Origin: Macrolepiota albuminosa
Taxonomy: Eukaryota > Basidiomycota > Agaricomycetes > Agaricales > Agaricaceae
Reading direction: 5' to 3'
Assembly (NCBI GenBank): GCA_027475525.1
Contig: JAMWFC010000116.1
Span: 2,479,826-2,543,825 of the forward strand
Length of the DNA: 64,000 nucleotides
Part shown: in pieces, positions 57,237 to 64,000 of the stretch
Layout: each line of letters opens with the position of its first letter
How positions within the stretch are numbered: position 1 is the stretch's first letter
Translations under genes and position numbers: made by a program
Notes under the pieces: generated by a model
The model's database searches: none
Seen by the model: the letters and a program-made list of their open reading frames with translations, nothing else
Told to the model about the DNA's origin: nothing

Positions 57237-60200
57237 ATGGCCTTCACGAAATCTTGGACACGACGCGTTTCGGCGGGTGTCGTGTCACTCTTGGTCACTG
57301 CTCGCTATGCTGCTTCCCAATTACCAAGTAGTTACCCTTTCAATTATCCAAATCAACCTTCTGGCGACTTCAGTCCAGCTTGGCAGCAATGTATGTCCTT
57401 TGATTGAGATTGGTGATAAGATGCCTGTCACTGACCGTCTTCAAAAGATTTTCAAGTGACTCAGAGACTTCCCAATGTAACATTCAGTACCGGTGGTGAT
57501 GCTTACGCTGGGAATCTTCCTGTTCAACGTGATGGACACCCAAACAACACTTTATTCTTTGTGGGCTTCGAGAAATCCACTGGCTCTCTCACAGAAAAGA
57601 AAAACCGTGAGCCATGGGGCATCTGGCTGAATGGAGGGTATGGCGCGTTTTTGTGTCGCTTGGTCAATTATTGAGCTGACGTGGTTCTGTCGGGGGCAGC
57701 CCTGGTTCGTCGAGCATGTACGGAATGTTCTTTGAGGTATGTACAGACTGGGCCTTGTACATGAACTTTCGTCTCATACATCTGCAGAATGGGCCCATAC
57801 GGATACACCCCGACTATTCGGTGACATCAAATGATTACAGCTGGAATAAGTTGGCAGATTACTTCTGGATTGATCAGCCTGTGTATGTTCTTCGCTTCGC
57901 TACTTTCCATAAGATGGAAGTTCATTTGATCTTTATAGGGGCGTTGGATATTCTACCGCGGATGCCGATGGATACGGTCAGTCCCATAAGATGGAAGTTC
58001 ATTTGATCTTTATAGGGGCGTTGGATATTCTACCGCGGATGCCGATGGATACGGTCAGTCTTCTGCAAGAACTTGAGTATACAGAGTTGCTGAGAGAGGT
58101 TCCAATGCAGTTGCTGATGAGGATCAAGTTGGAGCAGATTTTGTAAGATCAATTGAAAACCCGGCTCGTGTTCCATGACTTATAATTGTTAGATGGGCTT
58201 TTTATCGAATCTCGTCAAGGTCTTCCCTAGCCTTGCGACGCGCCCGCTCCATCTAACCGGTGAAAGTTATGCTGGTTACTATATTGTGAGCCTTGTCTTT
58301 CCTCGATCGCATGTGACTCATACCGGGCTAGCCATACATAATGAAAGCCTACTTTGGATTGAAAAATCCACCCGTCAATATTGCCAAAATAGCCATTGGA
58401 GACGGTGCTATCGCTTCTGGACAAGTATTCGAACTTTTGCCTGCGGTTTGTATTTTCATCAGTTTTCGGAGCTTTCCATGTTTATCTGGACATCATTCTA
58501 GCTCACGGTCATTCAGACCCATCCACAGTTAATCGGGTACGATCAAGACGTGTACAAATACTTTGAAGAACAGTAAGTTTGTTAACTTGATCCTGTTGAT
58601 CACCACTGAAGAATATAACCTACTATCTAGAGCTAAGCTATGCCATTACGATGTTAATCTAACATACCCTGAAAACGGAGTCATCCCGCCTGTGCCGTTG
58701 AACCTGCCCACGCAGCGAGACGTACCTTTCCTACTCAGAAAGTCTCTCAGTCGAAAAGGTCTCATGGCAGAATTGAACAAACGATACGCACTTAAAAAGC
58801 GTAAGCTTTCAAGACGCGAGCAAGAAAGGAGTCGCGCTGCCTGGAAGAGAGACTTCCTGTCTGACAGACCTAGTGGAGTGATCGATCCTTGGGTAAATCC
58901 CCGAGCTTTGTTTGTTTAAAGGAGTGGATACTAAAAGGCGACTAGTACGGCTGTTTGCAACTTGACATGTTTATTGACTATGCCATCAATTACACGTTCC
59001 CTTGGAGTAAGTCTTTTTTCATCGGCTGTAGCGTTATTAATCCACGAATTGTCCAGGTTTGAGCAAGAACACTTCTACCTTTGGCTTCGACGTGTGTATA
59101 ACGATCGTTAATTTTCGAGTTCAGTTCTAACTGATATATGCAGGTCTACGATGTCACAGATGCTACGAACCCCCAGATCAACCAAGATGCTAGTGTATTC
59201 CTCAATGGTAAGCGCACACATACTCATTGATTACTTTGCTCATGTTCGACATATTAGATCAAACGGTTAGGGATGCATTTCATGCACCCAAGAGTAAGGC
59301 ATGGGCCGAAAACTTCGACTTCGTCTTTGGAAATCCCGATGGACTTAGTAAGTCACCCCGTTGATAATCCGAGAGGAAACTTATTGAGACCTGCATAGAT
59401 GTTGATCCTAGTGAGTCTCTTCCCTCTCTACTATCAAGGCGTCTGACATTGTAATGTCACTGCAGGCACTGAGTGAGTACATTGCCTATGTTTTTTTTTG
59501 CGAAACAAACTTGACGTTTGATTAAACAGGCCCATGAATTGGCTAACGGAATTCGCAACTAACGCATCTGCCCACGGTGTTGGTGTCGTGCTCTATTCTG
59601 GTAATAACGATGCTCTTATTGCGCATAGGGGGACAGAAAGTATGTTCTTTCCTTCGAACTATTTTTGTCGGCTGAAGCTTAGCATATCATTCTTATAGTC
59701 ACAATTCAAGTACGTTTCCACTCTTTGAGTGAGCTACTGATCATTCATTGTGATTGCCAGAACACGACTTTTGGTGGTATTCAAGGATTCACAGTCAAGC
59801 CTTCTACACCATGGTACAACGACGAGCACCAATTTGCGGGTATCATTCGTCAAGAGCGGCAATGGACATACGTGTTATTTGATAACGCGGGCCATCTGGT
59901 TTCCGGTGACAAACCCCAAAATGTACGAAACTGTTTTGATTTAAGTGTATCGTGAGGGCTCACAACCCCCTAAGGCCTTTGTGTTCCTCCGCGAGTTTGT
60001 TCTTGGCAAGAACCAGAGAGGGTTGGTGACCAAGACTGCTTATGGTCAGGTTGTCGTTATCGGAGGGACCAATTCGACCTTGGCACAAGATGTCTTGCCT
60101 GGTGGTGATGAGATTTATTACGGACCTGGGGCCAAGATCTCGGGACCAATTCGACCTTGGCACAAGATGTCTTGCCTGGTGGTGATGAGATTTATTACGG

Positions 60201-60294
60201 ACCTGGGGCCAAGATCTCTACCTATGTGTTTCCTTCTGCAACTCGAGCGGCCTGGGAATCGTTCATACAGACGGAGACGGCATTGCCATCGTAG
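57237..60294 (+). CDS. Secreted S10 serine carboxypeptidase
   Basis: Serine exopeptidase of the carboxypeptidase Y/D family, removing C-terminal residues at acidic pH. A signal peptide is likely (MAFTKSWTRRVSAGVVSLLV, then TARYAAS). Landmarks: PEPWGIWLNGGPGSSSMYGM type oxyanion block (here REPWGIWLNGGPGSSSMYGM), NKLADYFWIDQPVGVGYSTA, LHLTGESYAGYYIPYIMKAY with the nucleophile Ser, GVVLYSGNNDALIAHRGTE with the catalytic Asp, and YVLFDNAGHLVSGDKPQN with the catalytic His. The insert RALKKRKLSRREQERSR-like region (58740-58860) is long and basic. Some sixteen exons are needed, three of them tiny (12, 7 and 11 nt at 59399-59410, 59466-59472, 59699-59709), and all keep frame. Two 77-bp duplications must be collapsed. 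Stop TAG is at 60292. Confidence 0.9.
57907..58060. repeat. 77-bp perfect tandem duplication 30
   Basis: Copies start at 57907 and 57984; S10 peptidase intron end plus the exon coding GVGYSTADADGY. Confidence 0.95.
60065..60218. repeat. 77-bp perfect tandem duplication 31
   Basis: Copies start at 60065 and 60142; last S10 exon coding GTNSTLAQDVLPGGDEIYYG. Confidence 0.95.
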
Positions 60295-60607
60295 ACTGCT
60301 GCATAATGATCATGTTCAGTTCGGATTCGACGAAGACGTACCGATGTCTGTACTTAAATCTAAAACTTGCTCTGTTGATTCATAGCGGACGTTATCATTT
60401 CAATGATTGTAATTACAGGAGATAATGGATAAATTTTTCTTTTCTGAAGGCCCGAGATGCGACCAGGTTCACGAAAAACATTATAATGTAGCCTGCAATG
60501 CCATAAGTACCGAAGCTTGCAGAACTCTTGTAAGAATCTTTCCCGGATATGGTTACTTCTCAACAGGTTCCATTGTCAAGACTCATAGAGTTTAGTAGGC
60601 TTGCAAA

Positions 60608-60761
60608 GTCATAAAAAACACTGCCAAGGCCAACTTTTACCGCGTTGATGGAAAACAAGACCTGGTCAAGAATTGAATCTGAATGTCATAAAAAACACTG
60701 CCAAGGCCAACTTTTACCGCGTTGATGGAAAACAAGACCTGGTCAAGAATTGAATCTGAAT
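60608..60761. repeat. 77-bp perfect tandem duplication 32
   Basis: Copies start at 60608 and 60685, intergenic. Confidence 0.95.
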
Positions 60762-61063
60762 TCAGTGCCGTCCGAGAGACCAGCCACTCACTACATAGTC
60801 ATTGCCGACACTCCCACATGCTATGATATCCTCCTCAGGCTAGACGGACCACAGCCGCACGCTCCAACCAAGTAGTTTGGAGTTACGAGGGCGAGTGGCG
60901 CATTCCACCCACAACTTATACCACTTCCCAGCTGTCAACTGGCACCAGAATTCATGTGTTCTCATCTTGCAAAAGATGACAACGCACTTCGTCATCGCAT
61001 CACGCACACGCAGATGTTGCAAATTGCGCAGGGAAATGGCTCATTAGATAGCTTGCCTGTGGA

Positions 61064-61217
61064 CTCGAATTAGGTCAACTGAGGCATATATTCTTAGTAT
61101 TAATATGTCCTGAGCCATAATTGTTTAGATTGTAATTATCCTCGAATTAGGTCAACTGAGGCATATATTCTTAGTATTAATATGTCCTGAGCCATAATTG
61201 TTTAGATTGTAATTATC
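61064..61217. repeat. 77-bp perfect tandem duplication 33
   Basis: Copies start at 61064 and 61141, upstream of RPT4. Confidence 0.95.
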
Positions 61218-61301
61218 GATTAGTCTGGATATTTATGAATTGAGAACGTGACGCGTTGACGCTTACGCGTCTTCGAGGTCGCTACTTTTGGCTTTTACAC
61301 A

Positions 61302-62924
61302 ATGGATGCACAACCCTCATCATCTGCCGGCGCCATTGACCAACGCAGGAAAGATGCTTTCAAGGCTTATCGAGAGGTCTCTTTACACAGGTTTTCAATA
61401 CAACTCTTGTTGACATTCGCCTCTTTAGAAAATGAGAAACCATGAGACTATCAGTGAAAGCCTTAAGAATCGTGTGTGGTTTTCTTTTTGGTTGCCCTTC
61501 TCGTCTAATGCGATCCAGTTCGTTTTTCTCTCAAGGACTTGGAAAAAGAATATGCTAAGACGGAAGACGACATCAAAGCCGTACAATCTGTTGGACAAAT
61601 CATTGGTGAAGTCATGAAGCAACTTGACGATGAGCGGTGTGCGTTTGACGAATCTATACGCTACTTGAAGACTAATGAACGGTTTATAGTCATTGTCAAG
61701 GCTTCTTCAGGACCGCGTTACGTCGTCTCTTATCGTCCTGCACTTCCTGCGGCGAAGCTCAAAGCTGGAACTCGGGTTTCCCTCGATATGACTACGCTGA
61801 CAATAATGCGGATACTACCACGGGAAGTTGATCCTTTGGTGTACAAGATGAGCCTGGAAGATCCTGGAGGAGCTTCGTTCGCGGGAATTGGTGGTTTGGG
61901 GGAGCAAGTACGAGAACTGCGCGAGGCAAGTAATGATATCTCGCTTCACCCAGAATCTTGTAATGTCATTAAATCTAGATCATTGAACTACCATTACTCA
62001 ACCCAGAGCTCTTCCTTAGAGTCGGTATAAAGCCGCCGAAAGGCGTTCTTTTATATGGCCCTCCTGGAACGGGCAAAACCCTCCTTGCGCGTGCTGTTGC
62101 TGCTACCTTGAACACGAACTTCTTGAAAGTCGTTTCATCAGCTATTGTCGACAAATATATCGGCGAAAGTGCACGTGTCGTAAGAGAGATGTTCGGGTAT
62201 GCGAAGGACCATGAACCCTGTGTGATATTCATGGACGAAATTGACGCTATTGGTGGCCGTCGTTTTTCCGAAGGGACGAGTGCAGATCGAGAAATACAGC
62301 GGACCTTGATGGAGGTATGTTAAAGATTGTGCTCGAGATCATATATTGCGATTCACACTTTTGCCACGATAGCTTCTCAATCAAATGGATGGCTTTGATT
62401 CGCTAGGAAAGACGAAGATAATCATGGCTACGAATCGTCCGGATACTTTAGACCCTGCTCTCCTCCGCCCTGGTCGCCTAGATCGCAAGATTGAAGTGCC
62501 CCTGCCCAACGAACAAGCCCGGTTAGAGATTCTTAAGATCCATGCTGCACCTGTCAATAAAGGTGGTGATATTGACTATGAGGCAATTGTAAAGGTACGT
62601 TCCAACCTTTCCTTCTTCAGATTTCCAATTATTTAAACCGGTGTTCAAGCTTTCTGATTCCTTCAATGGTGCTGATCTACGAAACGTCGTGACGGAAGCC
62701 GGCATGTTTGCAATCCGTGATGATAGGTCAGTTAATGATGCAAAGGAAAACGTGAGGTTATTGAAATTTGTTGTTTGTCAGAGAGTATATCAATCAAGAA
62801 GACTTGACAAAAGCTGCCAGGAAGGTTGGGGAGGCGAAGAAACACGAGAGTAAGTACCTGTTTTCGCTATCCCTTTACCTCTGACTCAACGGTTACTTTA
62901 GCCAAGATGGAATATTCTACGTAG
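61302..62924 (+). CDS. RPT4: 26S proteasome regulatory ATPase subunit RPT4
   Basis: One of six AAA+ ATPases of the proteasome base ring that unfold and translocate ubiquitylated substrates. The start is [21 protein letters not shown] coiled coil ([20 protein letters not shown], then [20 protein letters not shown]) leads into the OB fold ([32 protein letters not shown]). The AAA domain is complete: Walker A GPPGTGKT within [20 protein letters not shown], pore-loop neighbourhood [20 protein letters not shown], Walker [19 protein letters not shown]-type [20 protein letters not shown]. The C-terminus is [26 protein letters not shown] and [14 protein letters not shown] are RPT4-specific. The intron at 61926-61978 is GC-AG. 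The frame is intact with GT-AG sites elsewhere. Confidence 0.94.
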
Positions 62925-63070
62925 AGGCAGAGTGACCCACTTATACCTATAAACCAGACCAGATTAATACAAATTCCGCGCTTAATTTGGCTGTGATTAT
63001 AAAAAAAAAACGAACAATCGTCCCAAAGAAACACTATGTAAATTACATCCGCGTGAACAGTCCAACTGAC

Positions 63071-64000
63071 TTAAAATCCGAATATTCTTCCTCTCTTTTT
63101 CTTCTTCTCATCCTTCCCTGATTGGGTGGCTGTCGAGTGAACAGACGGGGATAAAGAGTTTGTCGGTGACATCTTCGGGACCTCAAGACGTTCACGAAGG
63201 GCGGCGCGTGATGATGGCGGCGCAGCACGTTGTGGAGGTGGCGCATCTTTGGTATAATACTTCTCATCGTAGAACTCCTGGAAGGTTCGTGTACCTTGCC
63301 TCTCATGGAGACCATTGGGTAAAGCTCTTGAGCCAACACCACCAAGTTCTAGGACCTTTAGATCATCGACAAATTGCCGTGGCGTAATCGTGTGTGTCGA
63401 ACCTTGAGTCAGTGAAAAAGTTCGATCAGGACCTTTAGATCATCGACAAATTGCCGTGGCGTAATCGTGTGTGTCGAACCTTGAGTCAGTGAAAAAGTTC
63501 GATCAAGAATTGGATAGGAAACAAGGGTAACGTACCAAGATAGACATCTCTGTTCAAGGTGCTTGAGAGTTGATAAGATTCCCTCAGTTCTGAGAACGTG
63601 GCTCCACCAACGACGAACACTATGATCCGTCCTCGTACTTCTAGTTGTGATACGCCCGATCTTGCTCTATGCCACGATGGCTTCTGGCTACGAAGAGATG
63701 TTGGCTGTGGGGTAGGGGACCGTAGACTCGAGGGCATCGGTGCTGATGCAGGAGTCTCCTTAACGTATGGGAACAACAAGTTATCTAGCTTGCCAGCCAC
63801 GTGCTCCTGCAATACTGTTCAGTCTCGCTCAGTTCAACATAGTGGAGAATATATACCTCAAGAAGTGCCCTCAACACCGGCTTATAGCGAGATAGCTCGT
63901 ACTCATCATCATTAGATGATTTTTGTCTGAACTTCTTCTTGCTGTCCCGGTCCGCGGCGGTCTAAAAGACAACTGATTTTAACAGGTTATCTAACATTGA
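63071..64000 (-). CDS. SEC1: SEC1/Munc18 exocytic SNARE regulator, 3' part
   Basis: SM protein that binds the plasma-membrane t-SNARE and assembled SNARE complexes to promote exocytosis. Only the C-terminal part lies in the window; the gene runs off the right edge. Read on the minus strand: DDEYELSRYKPVLRALLE, EHVAGKLDNLLFPYVKETPA, a Pro/Ser-rich loop, RGRIIVFVVGGATFSELRES (the conserved GG-x-T/F-S-E-R motif of SM domain 3b), YQLSSTLNRDVYLGSTHTIT and PRQFVDDLKVLELGG. A fungal-type tail follows, Pro/Ser-rich then basic (KDEKKKKRGRIFGF), ending with TAA at 63073-63071. One 77-bp duplication lies in an exon-intron border near 63351. Sec1 rather than Vps45/Sly1/Vps33 is judged from ITPRQFVDDLK and the extended tail. 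Confidence 0.82.
63351..63504. repeat. 77-bp perfect tandem duplication 34
   Basis: Copies start at 63351 and 63428; SEC1 exon coding THTITPRQFVDDLKVL and adjoining intron. Confidence 0.95.

Larger units (their letters stand above)
60295..61301. other. Intergenic region, S10 peptidase / RPT4
   Basis: About 1 kb (850 bp after collapsing two 77-mers). It holds the S10 3' end and the RPT4 promoter; I see no coding signal. Confidence 0.45.

Overview
The window reads as nuclear DNA of a filamentous basidiomycete, most likely a mushroom-forming agaricomycete. Genes are dense, sit on both strands, and are cut by many short introns (mostly 40-65 nt, GT...AG with CTRAY-like branch sites). The conserved proteins are fungal housekeeping proteins, accompanied by Ser/Pro-rich orphans and F-box proteins typical of Agaricomycetes. 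There is no prokaryotic, viral or biosynthetic-cluster signature.

Layout, left to right: a gene-poor edge with a small dsRNA-binding-motif protein (1.4-1.7 kb); a frameshifted M20 carboxypeptidase S-like gene (2.1-4.7 kb); an F-box gene (-); actin-related protein ARP8 (5.9-8.7 kb); a RING-finger gene (-); a 2.4 kb gene-poor stretch; a CON7-like C2H2 transcription factor (12.8-14.8 kb); an F-box/RCC1 protein (16.6-18.8 kb); a Ser/Pro-rich orphan (-); an ELMO protein (22.9-25.8 kb); methylenetetrahydrofolate reductase (-); a DUF202 membrane protein (-); a second Ser-rich orphan (30.0-32.1 kb); POLD3/Cdc27 with two tandem PIP boxes (32.4-34.5 kb); a repeat-rich spacer with telomere-like sequence; an AVT-type amino-acid transporter; an R3H/SUZ RNA-binding protein; a decayed tyrosine-recombinase element (40.1-41.6 kb, -); RPB4; tRNA pseudouridine synthase PUS1 (-); xylulokinase (-); a WD40 protein (-); a SIM-rich nuclear protein (-); SOF1; the TFIP11/NTR1 spliceosome-disassembly factor (-); a secreted S10 serine carboxypeptidase; the 26S proteasome ATPase RPT4; and the 3' part of SEC1 (-) running off the right edge.

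The genes do not form one pathway. They cover chromatin remodelling (ARP8), replication (POLD3), transcription (RPB4), RNA processing (PUS1, SOF1, TFIP11, R3H), protein turnover (RPT4, F-box and RING proteins, two peptidases), one-carbon and pentose metabolism (MTHFR, xylulokinase), and trafficking (SEC1, ELMO, AVT transporter).

The strongest unexplained structure is not a gene. I counted 34 perfect tandem duplications, and in every one I measured the period is exactly 77 bp. They lie in blocks (0.6-7.1, 26.3-30.8 and 43.1-63.5 kb), cross exon, intron and intergenic boundaries indifferently, and shift the frame when they fall in exons. The best explanation is contigs from a k=77 de Bruijn assembly joined without trimming their k-mer overlaps. 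In the same blocks several conserved genes also carry single-base losses in homopolymers. Gene models here should be read with one copy of each 77-mer removed. Biological points worth following are a 3-nt microexon in PUS1, three microexons of 7-12 nt in the S10 gene, four GC-AG introns, the doubled PIP box of POLD3, a SIM-rich protein divergent from SOF1, and the recombinase relic. I found no convincing new multi-gene system.
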